Shown: positions 54,201-63,504, counted from the stretch's first letter. The stretch is 64,000 nucleotides of DNA from Oligoflexus tunisiensis (GCF_001748245.1 NZ_BDFO01000001.1:6415346-6479345), one strand, 5' to 3'. The notes: generated by a model not told the origin, from the letters alone. A program made the numbers and translations.

Positions 54201-55614
54201 GCCTGATCAGCTGGACCTGTCCGTGCACGGTTCGGTCAAACTCGATCTTTTGAAAAACTTCAGCAACGTGATCGAGACTGCGCGTGGTGAAATTCTGATC
54301 GATGGTTATCTGCGTGGCTCGCTCAGCAAGCCGGACCTTTCGATCAAACTTCGGGAAAAACGCCTGGATCCCTTCAACGTCAAGGACTGGCAGGCTGTCT
54401 CCATCGGTCTTGTGGACTATGGACCGGCCTTGACCAGCGTCGCTCTGGACGTGGAAATCAAGGACGACCGGGTGATTGTCAATAAATTTAAGGCCAACAA
54501 GGGTCGCGAAGGCAGCATGACCGTTTCTGGGCAATTGAATTTCAATGGTTCGAGCCCGGAAGCCTCGCGTTTGAATATCGACCTCAATCGCATGGAATTC
54601 AATCGCCTGAGCGTTCCCGTGCTGAAAACAGCCGACCTCACACTCAGTGGCAAACTTGCCGTCACCGGCCACAAGCTGCCTTTGAATCTGAGCGGCAATC
54701 TGGAGATCGATCGGCTGCAGTCGATCGGCAACTTCGATCTCAGAAAACAGATCGTGGCGTCCCTCTATGAAACCAGACTCAACTCCTCCGCGAGTGTGGG
54801 ATCGGAACAGACACCGTTCGTCAACCTCGACATCGGGGTCGTGGCCGACAGTTCCATCACCATCAAAAACAAGAGTCTGGAAGCGCTTCTTTCCGCCGAT
54901 ATGCGGGTGCGGGGCACGGAGATGCAGCCCCTTCTCACCGGACAGATCATTGCCGATCGGGGAACTTTCAACTATCGCCGGACCTTTAAAATCAGTCAGG
55001 CGGTCATTTCCTTTGATGAACCCATCTCGCCACCCAACCCGAGGCTGGATATCGTGGGCGAGGCGACCGTGAACCCTTATACGGTCGAAGTCATGGTGGA
55101 TGGCCACCTCAATACGCCTCGCATTCAGCTGAGTGTGGATCCGGCCAACCGTGATGACGGCTCCCCGATCACCAACCTCGATATTCTGATCCTGATCAGT
55201 ACGGGCCGAATTCCGGATCAGACCAACAAAACCACCGCGCAAAGCGCCGAAAGCGCTTCGATCAATGAGCTGGTCAGTTTCTTTGCCGCCTTCGCCGAGG
55301 AACCGATTGAAAAGCTCTTCGACATGTCGGGACAGACCGTGATTCGCGAGGTTTATTTTGATTCGTATCTGCCCGAGCAGGGACAGCGTCCGGTGACCCG
55401 GATCAACTTTCCCATTCGTCTTGGCGAAAATCTGAGCGCGGTCCTGCAGGTTGATGATGCGGCGAATACCAAGGTTTCCCTGGAATATGTGCTGCATGAA
55501 GGCATTTCCGTTTCCGGCAGCTTGGACCAGACCACCAGCCGGGAGACGAATGATCAGAAGGCCCTTCCAGCCGATACGGGTTTTGATCTAAAATTCCGTT
55601 TTGGCTTCGACTAG
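51292..55614 (+). CDS. tamB: TamB-like inter-membrane bridge protein
   Basis: 1440 residues from a GTG with a poor ribosome site. A single N-terminal membrane anchor (KLIIAVGVLVALAYVGNLL), then a very long beta-rich region of repeats with hydrophobic alternation and a C-terminal DUF490/TamB domain (DRGTFNYRRTFKISQAVISFDEP, then DILILISTGRIPDQ). TamB-type proteins span the periplasm and move phospholipid between membranes and/or assist outer membrane protein assembly with TamA. The next gene encodes a TamA-like partner, nine bases away. Confidence 0.9.
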   Translation: MFQAFKKLIIAVGVLVALAYVGNLLIDNPYVHGLIRNAINEKLEQYTHLSIKFEAINAKFIPPGFDIYGVEVLQKKADGTEETLTQIAHLQVRVSLLALALSQTEMLAIEINEPRISLPLPPIEELIRIEQFPDWNKKSELPPWPLDVTLPLKHVRIGNAMINLKIPGSQPEAPDALSLRLEGLNMDFAFSTWEDFSLAVQLKRSNLALNGSDVVRDLGLQLDLQQENDQLLSQKFLLESEDLQAKGQVRVVYETELKKSSGALQDKNARQLKGLLIRIDNQVTRADIGILGRYLGIDQTAGPLFGSTELQLHVPLDDRALSWRLDGKGQSQSAELFGFKLLDSQLDFNITDQGMTFEKAHVRKGSQELAAGSGFIGFTKEVPFRFNIEPKNLAFGELMSVLGIDDFTAFSAFLDSPEIKLYGEALPFAMHITGPARFSQISLPFVADLPKRYMEAPTCVFQTALHINAEALSIGKGEGQCWKSLGREQSLPTEGGSPVNLGGKFFFSTERGMDFTIETPKLDTPLLEHFTKLSAQGFAKVQARIRGPYDHLTIGGRASGKNVVIGGFDMRELEASYKLDIERSLLQIDDLYVGLADQGALAVDAFEMGIGAPYVFKANVTAQKIPPEFLAAGLKETFGVENFRIGFPSLRGAMSGPLLEPFIWQGDLDFSLNELTWKEEELISEASGTIRSDEKHWSLSKSYARLDQLEARTSLDIQRRGGNAAAEHILHQLGIRPADRVRLSIKTINQNLKTYRTNEVAQEINHLTSLPYVGTFFAEQKFGGQIQLEAELEGPIDHLQGKVEGGLEQPYVWGIPISSFSFAGFVDGWKLHIPELRHSGNALVGRLNIDFGKSSLPYDWYFYFNQMDIRALIGSFFAEDPRNFAYLTAEWTMQGELSNFWGSKGELVLNRVRSKLFRNLGSRTSSVELNSDDPIKLKISPQGWTLAEKKPLRLQGEYFDLSFEAGDNRLPDQLDLSVHGSVKLDLLKNFSNVIETARGEILIDGYLRGSLSKPDLSIKLREKRLDPFNVKDWQAVSIGLVDYGPALTSVALDVEIKDDRVIVNKFKANKGREGSMTVSGQLNFNGSSPEASRLNIDLNRMEFNRLSVPVLKTADLTLSGKLAVTGHKLPLNLSGNLEIDRLQSIGNFDLRKQIVASLYETRLNSSASVGSEQTPFVNLDIGVVADSSITIKNKSLEALLSADMRVRGTEMQPLLTGQIIADRGTFNYRRTFKISQAVISFDEPISPPNPRLDIVGEATVNPYTVEVMVDGHLNTPRIQLSVDPANRDDGSPITNLDILILISTGRIPDQTNKTTAQSAESASINELVSFFAAFAEEPIEKLFDMSGQTVIREVYFDSYLPEQGQRPVTRINFPIRLGENLSAVLQVDDAANTKVSLEYVLHEGISVSGSLDQTTSRETNDQKALPADTGFDLKFRFGFD

Positions 55615-55623
55615 GAGAGGCGT

Positions 55624-58548
55624 TTGCGTTTTCTAATTTTCATGCTCGGCATCCTATTGGCCCATCCTGCATGGGCCAAGCCCTGGGAATTTGCGCCTGG
55701 CAGCCGTCCCTTGCGCCTGAATGTCGAGGACCTGCAGCGCGATTTCCCCGATATCCAGACGCCTGAGGATCTCAGCAATCTCCTCCGAGCCATCAATCTG
55801 GCTGAACCCATGGCCGAGGTCAGCGCCGAGGATGCTGGCAACCGCATCCTCATCAAAGTCATCAGCGCGGACACCGTCAGCGAAGTGCGCATCTACAGTC
55901 TGACCCGCAGCATCCGTCTGGCGGTTGAAAACAAGGTGAACAAATATGTGGGCCTCACCAATACCCAGGAGGTGCGTAAGCAGCTTCAGGAGGAAATCTT
56001 CAAGGTCCTCAAGGAACACAGTTATTATCTGGCCAAGGTGCAGATTGCCGAGCGTCCGCATCGCGGTGGCATTCTCTATGAAGCCGCGATCGACGAGGGC
56101 TGGCCCTGTACCATCGCCCGGATCGATTTCAGCTTTCCTCTGCCACCCGGCATCGACAATCCCTATCGCATAGGCATGTACTGTGAGGCCGATGAAATTC
56201 GCAATCGACTCACCGAGCTGGAAGCGGAACTTGTCGACGCCGGCTACAATCAGCAGCGTATCCAAAGTCCCGACCTTGTTTTTGATCCCCGCACCAACAC
56301 GGCCACGCTGAAAATCATGGGCACGCTGGGCAAGAAAATTCAGGTTCGCATCATCAGTCCCATCAAATCCGTCGGCCTGATATCCACGATTTTTGGGGAT
56401 GAGCTGAATGCCGTGGATCCCTCCATTACCGATCCCGATGCCATGGCTTCCGAAATCATGCGTCAGTATAAAGCGCAGGGCTATGATGATGTGGAAATCC
56501 GCCAGCTGCCGCCCCACACACCGGACACGGAAACCATTGAATATCAATTCGAGGTCCGTCCGGGTCCCGAGTATCTCGTGACCGAGGTGCAGTTCGAAGG
56601 CCTCAATGCCCTGACGCAGGAGGAGGCGACCGATGTCATGGGCCTCACGGCCGGTCTCAGCAACCAGCCCATCTTCAGTCAGGATCTGGCGCAAAGAGGC
56701 CGCGAAACCCTGCAGGCCATTTACAAGGAACGCGGCTTTTGGGATGCCAAGGTTTTTGACCCACGCGTGATCAAAAATCCGAGCACAGGTGAGGTCAAAC
56801 TCGTCTATGTTGTGCGGGAAGGCAAACGACGGCTCTATGATGGCCTGGTCGTCACCGGCAACAAGGCGTTGCCAACCGATGTCATCGAATCCATGCTCGT
56901 GGTGGATAAAAAGGAGCCTCTCGCCTGGCAGCATCTCATCGACTTTGAAAAAGTTCTGCGCCAGGCCTATCGCAGCGTCGGCTACCTCCAGGTGCAAATG
57001 AATCTGGAGCTGGTGCAGAACCGCCAGTTCCGCGATGTTGAAACCAAGGTCGTGCTGAATATTCAGGAAGGGGCGCGGTCGAAGTTTGGTGAGATCTCGG
57101 TCAAAGGCCTGGTTAAAACCGATGCGGATGTGGTCACGCGTGAACTCCGCTTTGAAGAGGGTGACTGGTTTGATCCGGAACAGGTCGAGGAAAGCCGTCA
57201 GGCGCTCGTGGATCTCGGGCTTTTCAGTTCGGTCAGTATCACGCCCAGCGAAACCAAGACCAGTTCCGGTGACACCACCGTCCCTTATACCGTCATCGTC
57301 CGCGAGGCCCGTTCCGGTACGGTCAGCTTCGGACCCGGCTGGAGCTTGAGTGACGGCATGCGGTTCACCATTGAGAGCGCCTACAATAATATCGGCGGTC
57401 GCGGCCGCAAGATTTTCAGCAAGGGCACCCTGAGCGAGGAAAAAAGCCAGACGCCCCTGGCCGACAAAACCCTGCTGGGTCGTTACGTGGGTGTCGGTTA
57501 TATCGAACCCTGGCTCTTCAATTTCCCTGTCGATGGCACGCTGACCTTCAACCACCAGGGTCTGGCACGCGACACGTCATGGGAAGTCAGTCGCGCTGCG
57601 GAAGCCATTGCCAGCCATCGCCTGCGGAATTTTGCACCGCGCACGGATCTGTCGCTCTTCTCCCTTTATAAGGAAGTCAGTGTCGAGGCGGAGGAAGGGG
57701 TCAAACGCGCGACGCTGATCGAGCCTGGAATCCTTCAGGTTCGGGAAATTGGTTTGCGTCATGTCACGGATGGGCGGAACAACCTCGGCTGGCCGACGCG
57801 GGGTTTTCGTCTGGCCACCGAACTCAGCCTCGCCGACTTTGTCTTTGGTGGCGACATCAAATACAACAAGTGGTCGTTCAGCTTTAACGTCTATCACGAG
57901 TTCTTCGAGAATTTTGTGCTGGCCGTCGGCACGAGTTACACCAGCTACAACAATATCAAGCGCCGTGATGCGCCCAACGTCCTGCCCACTTCGGAGCGCC
58001 TTCTGAGCGGAGGTCCTGAAACCAATCGTGGCTTTCGGGAGAATACGCTGGGTCCGGTCCTGACCAGCACGACACGCGATGAGAAAACCGGTGTGATTGA
58101 GACAAGAGACAACTTCTATGGCGGGTCGCGTCTTGCGTCGCAGCGTTTGGAATTCCGCTATCAGCTGGTGCAGGATACGTTTGCGTTGACGACGTTTTTT
58201 GATGCGAACAACAGCTTCTTTTCACCGACCGAGGAGCGTCTGATCCGCGAGGACTTCGCCAAGGCTCCCGCGGAAGCCGAGATCAAGCCCCCCGAACTCT
58301 ATGATAACGAACCCTATCAGCTGGACGACTTAATCCGCCACCCGCAGTACCTTTGGACAAAAAACTATTTGTCCTACGGCATAGCCGGTAATCTGCTGAC
58401 ACCGCTTGGTTCCGCCAATATCTCGGTCGGCTGGCCCTGGAGACGTTGTCTCAATAATGCTGAAGATTGCCCCTATCCCCGAGGCAACAGCAACTATCGA
58501 CAACTGCGCGGCGCGGTGATCGGCATCAATGTGGGCGCCACCTTCTGA
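55624..58548 (+). CDS. tamA: TamA/BamA-type outer membrane protein (Omp85)
   Basis: 974 residues from a TTG start with AGGAG six bases upstream. Signal peptide ending near AWA. An N-terminal periplasmic part of about 560 residues with several POTRA-type repeats (GARSKFGEISVKGLVKTD is one), then a C-terminal 16-strand barrel domain with the Omp85 region RGFRENTLGP (VRGY/F loop) and a final Phe, as expected for BAM-assembled barrels. Far longer than the three-POTRA TamA of enterobacteria, and nearer the longer Omp85 proteins; the pairing with tamB decides the call. Confidence 0.85.
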   Translation: MRFLIFMLGILLAHPAWAKPWEFAPGSRPLRLNVEDLQRDFPDIQTPEDLSNLLRAINLAEPMAEVSAEDAGNRILIKVISADTVSEVRIYSLTRSIRLAVENKVNKYVGLTNTQEVRKQLQEEIFKVLKEHSYYLAKVQIAERPHRGGILYEAAIDEGWPCTIARIDFSFPLPPGIDNPYRIGMYCEADEIRNRLTELEAELVDAGYNQQRIQSPDLVFDPRTNTATLKIMGTLGKKIQVRIISPIKSVGLISTIFGDELNAVDPSITDPDAMASEIMRQYKAQGYDDVEIRQLPPHTPDTETIEYQFEVRPGPEYLVTEVQFEGLNALTQEEATDVMGLTAGLSNQPIFSQDLAQRGRETLQAIYKERGFWDAKVFDPRVIKNPSTGEVKLVYVVREGKRRLYDGLVVTGNKALPTDVIESMLVVDKKEPLAWQHLIDFEKVLRQAYRSVGYLQVQMNLELVQNRQFRDVETKVVLNIQEGARSKFGEISVKGLVKTDADVVTRELRFEEGDWFDPEQVEESRQALVDLGLFSSVSITPSETKTSSGDTTVPYTVIVREARSGTVSFGPGWSLSDGMRFTIESAYNNIGGRGRKIFSKGTLSEEKSQTPLADKTLLGRYVGVGYIEPWLFNFPVDGTLTFNHQGLARDTSWEVSRAAEAIASHRLRNFAPRTDLSLFSLYKEVSVEAEEGVKRATLIEPGILQVREIGLRHVTDGRNNLGWPTRGFRLATELSLADFVFGGDIKYNKWSFSFNVYHEFFENFVLAVGTSYTSYNNIKRRDAPNVLPTSERLLSGGPETNRGFRENTLGPVLTSTTRDEKTGVIETRDNFYGGSRLASQRLEFRYQLVQDTFALTTFFDANNSFFSPTEERLIREDFAKAPAEAEIKPPELYDNEPYQLDDLIRHPQYLWTKNYLSYGIAGNLLTPLGSANISVGWPWRRCLNNAEDCPYPRGNSNYRQLRGAVIGINVGATF

Positions 58549-58860
58549 TCAACGCAGGGCGCGAGCCCCCCGTTCACCTGCAGGCCGGTGCTCTTTCCCA
58601 TTCTGAGAAAGAGACCGACCCGAAGTCCCCCATCCTTCGCCCCCGCACCACAAGACCGCATAGGTCTGCGCTCGTCTCGCAGCGTATCAAGCTGGATTCA
58701 CTTTTGCTTTGAATTATGGGTTCAGTAGAGCAGATTCGCTCGACCATTGCAAGGTCAAAGTCATGTGCAAATCGTTCATTCGTTTGAGAAATTTCAAATG
58801 AAGCCGCGGGATGGCGCAGGTCTTTCCCCATCCCGCCCTCGTGCGGCGCAGGTCATGAAA
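58549..58860. other. gap between convergent tamA and the exported protein gene
   Basis: 312 bases with no supported gene. Two hairpins are visible: CTCTTTC/GAAAGAG (58591-58613) and GCGGGATGG/CCATCCCGC (58806-58836, nine perfect pairs). Neither has a T-run, but their position between convergent genes suggests transcription ends here. Confidence 0.4.
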
Positions 58861-59892
58861 TCATTTTGCAGGCGTGGGTTCAGGAGCCCAGACCGAGGCA
58901 TCAAAGCGAAACAAGGAGGCGCTCTTATAAAGATCCGGTCGAAGCGTTGTCAGCCAAAGATTGCGATCGGCATCGATGAATAGACTGCTTAGATCCTTCA
59001 GCTGTTCAGGCAATCCGATATCATCCCGAGTCCTAAGATGTGCAATGTGATAGCAGCTGGGTGCTTTGAAACGCATGATCCGGCGTTCACCTGGATTGCC
59101 GATCAAAAGTTCCTTGCGGACCGGATCCACAGCCAATCCGTAAAGTTCCTCAACCAGATGACTGGGCAGGCCGTGAATAAAGCAGGCCCGCATCGCCTGG
59201 CACTTGTCCATATTGCGGCCCTGGCAGCGGACGGTCATCAAAGGCGTTCCCGGAACCCGCAGCAGCATCAGGAACTGGCTCCCATCGCGGTCCTTCCAAA
59301 AGCTGGGGATAGGCGCCAGTCCCCCAAAAAGTTCGTTGTTGTCCTGCTGCACTCTGGAAAAAGCCCGGGTAAAACCCCGTCGCAATTCCGCCACTTCGCT
59401 GCGTGTGGGTTCCCCGCGTGGATCACGAGGTGGTTTGGCCAGATCGAGGATGATATCGGCTGGCCGCAACCAGATCTTCCTGTCGTGATGCCACAGAGCA
59501 AACTGCCGCCGTTCGGCGTCCAGGAAAAACCAGTGCGGCCCCAGAGGCAGGATGCCACGGATCCGCTTTTCACTTTCATTCTCCGGGAAGGGCACCCGTT
59601 CACTCTTATCCGTAGGGACATGCAAACTGCCAAAGCCCAGATCCTGCTCCTTGGCCGTCTCATTGTATTGGGACTTCAGGTAAAACTTCGCCGTTCGGCT
59701 ACTGGTTAAAACCATATCCTTCTCGCGATACACCGCGTAAAGGCCTTTTTCCAAAGCCACCTGGTAATGTTTAAGTTGGTCAAATGGCAGAACCCTGGCC
59801 GGCTTTTTATCTGCAGCCAAAGTCGGCCGCAAAGCAGAGCTCAGGAGCAGGGCGATCGCCATCCAGAGCCGCAAGGCTTGCGCGAATTCCAT
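58861..59892 (-). CDS. exported protein, possible beta propeller
   Basis: 343 residues; AAGGG six bases before the ATG. Signal peptide ending near TLAAD. Mature region is rich in repeated beta patterns with Asp/Gly turns (GLAVDPVRKELLIGNPGERRIMRF, LSSLFIDADRNLWLTTL), like NHL or six-bladed propellers, with four Cys in the middle. I do not recognise a family. It is divergent from the 833-residue gene with 93 bases between starts, and may share regulation with it. Confidence 0.55.
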   Translation of the reverse strand: MEFAQALRLWMAIALLLSSALRPTLAADKKPARVLPFDQLKHYQVALEKGLYAVYREKDMVLTSSRTAKFYLKSQYNETAKEQDLGFGSLHVPTDKSERVPFPENESEKRIRGILPLGPHWFFLDAERRQFALWHHDRKIWLRPADIILDLAKPPRDPRGEPTRSEVAELRRGFTRAFSRVQQDNNELFGGLAPIPSFWKDRDGSQFLMLLRVPGTPLMTVRCQGRNMDKCQAMRACFIHGLPSHLVEELYGLAVDPVRKELLIGNPGERRIMRFKAPSCYHIAHLRTRDDIGLPEQLKDLSSLFIDADRNLWLTTLRPDLYKSASLFRFDASVWAPEPTPAK

Positions 59893-59940
59893 GTACCACC
59901 CTTAATGGAGCTATGTTTTCATGATAAGATGGATGGAGCC

Positions 59941-59968
59941 ATACTGTACAGTATTCCGGTGACGTCAC
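59941..59968. promoter_or_regulatory. two palindromes between divergent genes
   Basis: ATACTGTACAGTAT (59941-59954) is a perfect 14-base palindrome and GTGACGTCAC (59959-59968) a perfect 10-base one. They lie centrally between divergent starts at 59892 and 59986, the position of a shared operator. A related CTGTACAGT occurs at 18802-18810 upstream of another exported protein gene. Confidence 0.5.
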
Positions 59969-59985
59969 GGACACGGAGTTCTCCG

Positions 59986-62487
59986 ATGGAAGAAGCCCAA
60001 TTGGTCGACAGCTATCTGCATAGTGCCCATGCCGAGGATCGTCTGCGCATCCTGCAAACCCTGCGCGAAAAGAATATGTGGATGCCGATCTCCCTGAGCG
60101 CCGATCTGCTCAAGCTGAAATTGAATGCCGATGAACATATCGCCATTCTACGGAGTACGAGCGCCAAACAACGGCTGGCATTCGAGGATTATCTGACGAG
60201 CCAGCTCATGCGCTGGGACCAGAACGTGGCTTCCGCCGCTCTCTGGGAATGGGCCCTGCGCACCGACTGCATCATGTGGCATCGCACGCTGCCTCTCAGC
60301 CTTTCCCCGCTGACCCCGCAGCGCATGCGTTACACCCTGCTTGATCTTGCCTGGTTCGGCGGTGGCTTTCCCCTGATTCAAAAGCTCGTGGACATGGACG
60401 GCCTCGAGGATATGTCCGCCGCGTTCATCTCCCTGCTTTGTTTCCGCGCGCTGCAGTTCGGGGTTGCCTCCGATCGCGTCCTCAATCTGGCGAAACGCGG
60501 CATCGAGGGCAGCTATCACGCCTCGTCGGTGGCGGAAAAAACGCTGCCTTACTTTCTTGCCTATGTCTTCCGTAATGATCCGCAATGGGCCAAGGCACAA
60601 AAGGTCAATCAATCCTTTAGCGGCATCTGGTCACAATTCATGAATGCGAATCATGAAGGCAATCGCTGGGAAAAGGAACTCTCCACCCTGAATCAGCTGA
60701 TCGGCCGCCAGCCCACGGCGACGGACGAAGCCACCATCATGGACAACTGGCCCAGCATCTGGGATCGCCATCATATCGAAGCCCCGATCCTCTGCTGGCT
60801 CTTTGAGCAGCTGGCGGAAAAAAAGTTCCCGACCATCTCGGAACAGAGCTGGGAATTCTTCGCGGGTGTTCAGCCGAAAATTCTGAAGGACATGCTGATC
60901 ACCAACAACCGTCCCGAGGTGCTGGTCCTCGCCCTGAACGTGGTGGGCCCCTTCCTTGATTATAATGCCCAGCTCAAGGTGCTGGACCATCTTAAAAAAG
61001 TGCTGCAGACCGTCCCCAATGCGGCGGAGATCCTCACGAGTCTTCTGCCCCGTTACTCAGCTCTTCTGAATGCCGAAGCCGGTGGCGCCAGTGTCTTCGG
61101 CAAGGTCTTTGACGAGCGCCAGCAGATGCTGGCCGCCTTCAACAAGGACAAATCCGGCGAAGTCAAAGGCCTCGGCCTTTGGGAAAAGGAATTTCCGCCT
61201 CAGGATGCCAGCCGCCATACCTTCTTTGCGATCGCCTATCATGATAAAAAACTGCCCGATCCCAAAGGCGATGATTTCTGGGCCTCCCTCATCGCGGCCT
61301 GGAAAAATCCGTCTGCCGATCGGATCGAGGCGCTCTCCACCAAGGCGCGACAGGCCCCGGATCTTTTCCAGATCTGTTTTATCGATACCCTCGGCCGCTT
61401 CCATGGTTCGGATGCAGCCGCCTTGAAATTGCTTGATTTCATCCGCAGTTCGGAAGAGCCGGTGCTGCGTTCGGTGATCTACGCCCTGCAGGGCATCGGT
61501 ACGGTGCGGGCGTCCCAGGAACTGGTGGCCTTCCTCACCCGTCCCAACGTCAGCGCCAACCTGCAGCTCGAAATCACCCAGCTCCTGCACGAACTCGATG
61601 TCAGTCACCTGCAGGCGGAGCTGCGTTCCGCGCTCAACGATCTCAACTATCGCACCATGCGCGATAGCATGCTGATCGAATTGCGTGATGCCATCTCCAG
61701 TCTTCTGGTCGTCGAGGATCAGATCAAACCCAGCCCCACAAATACGAGCCTGCCGCAGCAGCCCACCACGATCGATCTGGACAAACTCCTGTCGCAGAAA
61801 ATCGATCGCTACGAGCAGCTGTCGAGTGAAGTCAAACGCGCCCTGCGCACCGCCCAGTTCTTCCATCTGCAGGTTGAGCAGGCCGGCAACAACCTGGGCA
61901 CCATCGACCTGAGTCCGGCCATCGATATGCAGTACAAGGCTTTGGAGCTCAGCTTCCGCGAGAAATTCGAGCAGCACTGTTCAGATTTGATCAGGCAGGG
62001 CATCCTGCAACGCAAGCTCGACGTCATCGGCTATGCCCGTCCCATTCCTTCCGCGATGGATGACTTCGAAGGCTATATTGAGCATCTGCCGATCATCAAC
62101 ACGATCCCCTTCTTCAGCCGCTTCAAACTTCGCAAGATGCTGCGGGCGATCTGTCAGTTCCGGCCAGGCAAGCGTTTCACCCTGGATGGCCTCAAGGCCT
62201 TTGCCATCTTCTTTATCTGCTTCTCCCGACATGACTGTCGCTATGGTTTGGGAAAACTTTTCCATATTACCAACATGTCCCAGGATCAGCTGCTGCACTT
62301 TTGCAAGGAACTGCACGTGTTCCAGGATTTCCGTAACCGTGCGGCTCATGAGGGATTTCATCCGGACGCCAGCAATAATTTGGACAGTATTTGGAAAAGC
62401 ACGGCCTCCATCATTCAAGGGATGTTCATCATTTCCGATGGATTGGAAAGCCATGTGGCCAAGGGCACCATTCGAAAGATTGGCTAA
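59986..62487 (+). CDS. large cytoplasmic helical-repeat protein with HEPN-like C-terminus
   Basis: 833 residues from the ATG at 59986, with GGAG seven bases upstream. No signal or membrane segment. Most of the protein is helical and repeat-like (residues about 1-560), including HEAT-type pairs such as VLRSVIYALQGIGTVRASQELV. A coiled-coil region is near 605-640. At the C-terminus FRNRAAHEG gives Arg783-Asn784 and His788, the Rx4-6H motif of HEPN domains, many of which are RNases or nucleotide-binding modules. I do not recognise the whole protein. The receiver-GGDEF gene follows 36 bases later, so both probably form one signalling unit. Confidence 0.6.
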   Translation: MEEAQLVDSYLHSAHAEDRLRILQTLREKNMWMPISLSADLLKLKLNADEHIAILRSTSAKQRLAFEDYLTSQLMRWDQNVASAALWEWALRTDCIMWHRTLPLSLSPLTPQRMRYTLLDLAWFGGGFPLIQKLVDMDGLEDMSAAFISLLCFRALQFGVASDRVLNLAKRGIEGSYHASSVAEKTLPYFLAYVFRNDPQWAKAQKVNQSFSGIWSQFMNANHEGNRWEKELSTLNQLIGRQPTATDEATIMDNWPSIWDRHHIEAPILCWLFEQLAEKKFPTISEQSWEFFAGVQPKILKDMLITNNRPEVLVLALNVVGPFLDYNAQLKVLDHLKKVLQTVPNAAEILTSLLPRYSALLNAEAGGASVFGKVFDERQQMLAAFNKDKSGEVKGLGLWEKEFPPQDASRHTFFAIAYHDKKLPDPKGDDFWASLIAAWKNPSADRIEALSTKARQAPDLFQICFIDTLGRFHGSDAAALKLLDFIRSSEEPVLRSVIYALQGIGTVRASQELVAFLTRPNVSANLQLEITQLLHELDVSHLQAELRSALNDLNYRTMRDSMLIELRDAISSLLVVEDQIKPSPTNTSLPQQPTTIDLDKLLSQKIDRYEQLSSEVKRALRTAQFFHLQVEQAGNNLGTIDLSPAIDMQYKALELSFREKFEQHCSDLIRQGILQRKLDVIGYARPIPSAMDDFEGYIEHLPIINTIPFFSRFKLRKMLRAICQFRPGKRFTLDGLKAFAIFFICFSRHDCRYGLGKLFHITNMSQDQLLHFCKELHVFQDFRNRAAHEGFHPDASNNLDSIWKSTASIIQGMFIISDGLESHVAKGTIRKIG

Positions 62488-62523
62488 AGTTGAAACGCCG
62501 CTTGTTGGAGAACCCAGACTCCC

Positions 62524-63504
62524 ATGAACAGCAAAGAAAAACCCGTGGTTCTGATCGTCGAGGACAATCCTGCGGACGTGCTGACCTATAAGAAGTGTCT
62601 GGGTCGCAGCTTCCAGCTGGAAACCCTGCTCTCCGGAGAGGAAGCCCTGGGTGTGATCGAGCAGCTCAAGCCCGATGTGGTGGTCCTCGACATCAACCTG
62701 CCCGGCATATCCGGCTACGATATCTGCAAGGTCCTCCGGACCCGCCCGCTCAGGGACTACATCGGTGTCGTGATGATCACCGCCAGCCAGGATCCGGAGT
62801 CCATCGAAAAGAGCCTCACTTACGGTGCTGATGCCTTCGGCAGCAAGGCCCAGGTCATCTTCCAGATCAAGGCTCTGGTCAAGTCCGCTCTGCGGGTTCG
62901 GGCCACAATGAAGGAACTCAGTGACGTCAACGCCAAGCTTCAAAGGGCCAATGAGCGCCTGAAAAAGCTCTCGCTCACCGATGAGCTGACAGGTCTTTAC
63001 AACATGCGTTTCATGGCCCGGCAGATCCGTAATGAATTCAAGCGGGCGGAACGCTATCAAAAGTCCGTGTCGATGATCATGCTCGACATCGATAATTTCA
63101 AAAGGGTGAATGATGCTTATGATCATCTCACCGGTTCCTATGTGATCGCGCAGATCGGCCAGGAAATCAGTGATTCCATTCGCCTCGATATTGACTATGC
63201 CGCTCGTTACGGGGGTGACGAATTTATCATCGTCCTGCCGGAAACCGATCTGCAGGGCGCCTGGATCGTGGCCGATCGTCTCAGGGCCAAAGTCGCCGAG
63301 CATACCTACGACAACGGCCATCACAGTGTTCAGGTCACGCTGTCTCTCGGCATCGCCACCTTCGAGGGCAGCACTAAAAATATGCAAAATGTTGAGGAAC
63401 TGACGCGCACCGCCGACAGCAGCCTTTTGCGTGCCAAGGAGCAGGGCAAGAACATGGTTGTGGCCCTCCAGAAGCAATCCAAGCAACATAAGTCCGCGTC
63501 CTGA
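62524..63504 (+). CDS. receiver-GGDEF diguanylate cyclase
   Basis: 326 residues. An N-terminal receiver (about 7-125) with acidic pocket EDN, phospho-acceptor Asp56 and Lys108, then a linking coiled coil (about 125-150) and a GGDEF domain with an intact GGDEF at 230-234 (RYGGDEFIIV) and DELTGLYN. It should make c-di-GMP from two GTP. The product-inhibition RxxD site five residues before GGDEF is not exact: the aligned positions are Leu221 and Asp224, with the nearest Arg one residue off, so feedback control may be weak or lost. No partner kinase is nearby. Confidence 0.92.
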   Translation: MNSKEKPVVLIVEDNPADVLTYKKCLGRSFQLETLLSGEEALGVIEQLKPDVVVLDINLPGISGYDICKVLRTRPLRDYIGVVMITASQDPESIEKSLTYGADAFGSKAQVIFQIKALVKSALRVRATMKELSDVNAKLQRANERLKKLSLTDELTGLYNMRFMARQIRNEFKRAERYQKSVSMIMLDIDNFKRVNDAYDHLTGSYVIAQIGQEISDSIRLDIDYAARYGGDEFIIVLPETDLQGAWIVADRLRAKVAEHTYDNGHHSVQVTLSLGIATFEGSTKNMQNVEELTRTADSSLLRAKEQGKNMVVALQKQSKQHKSAS

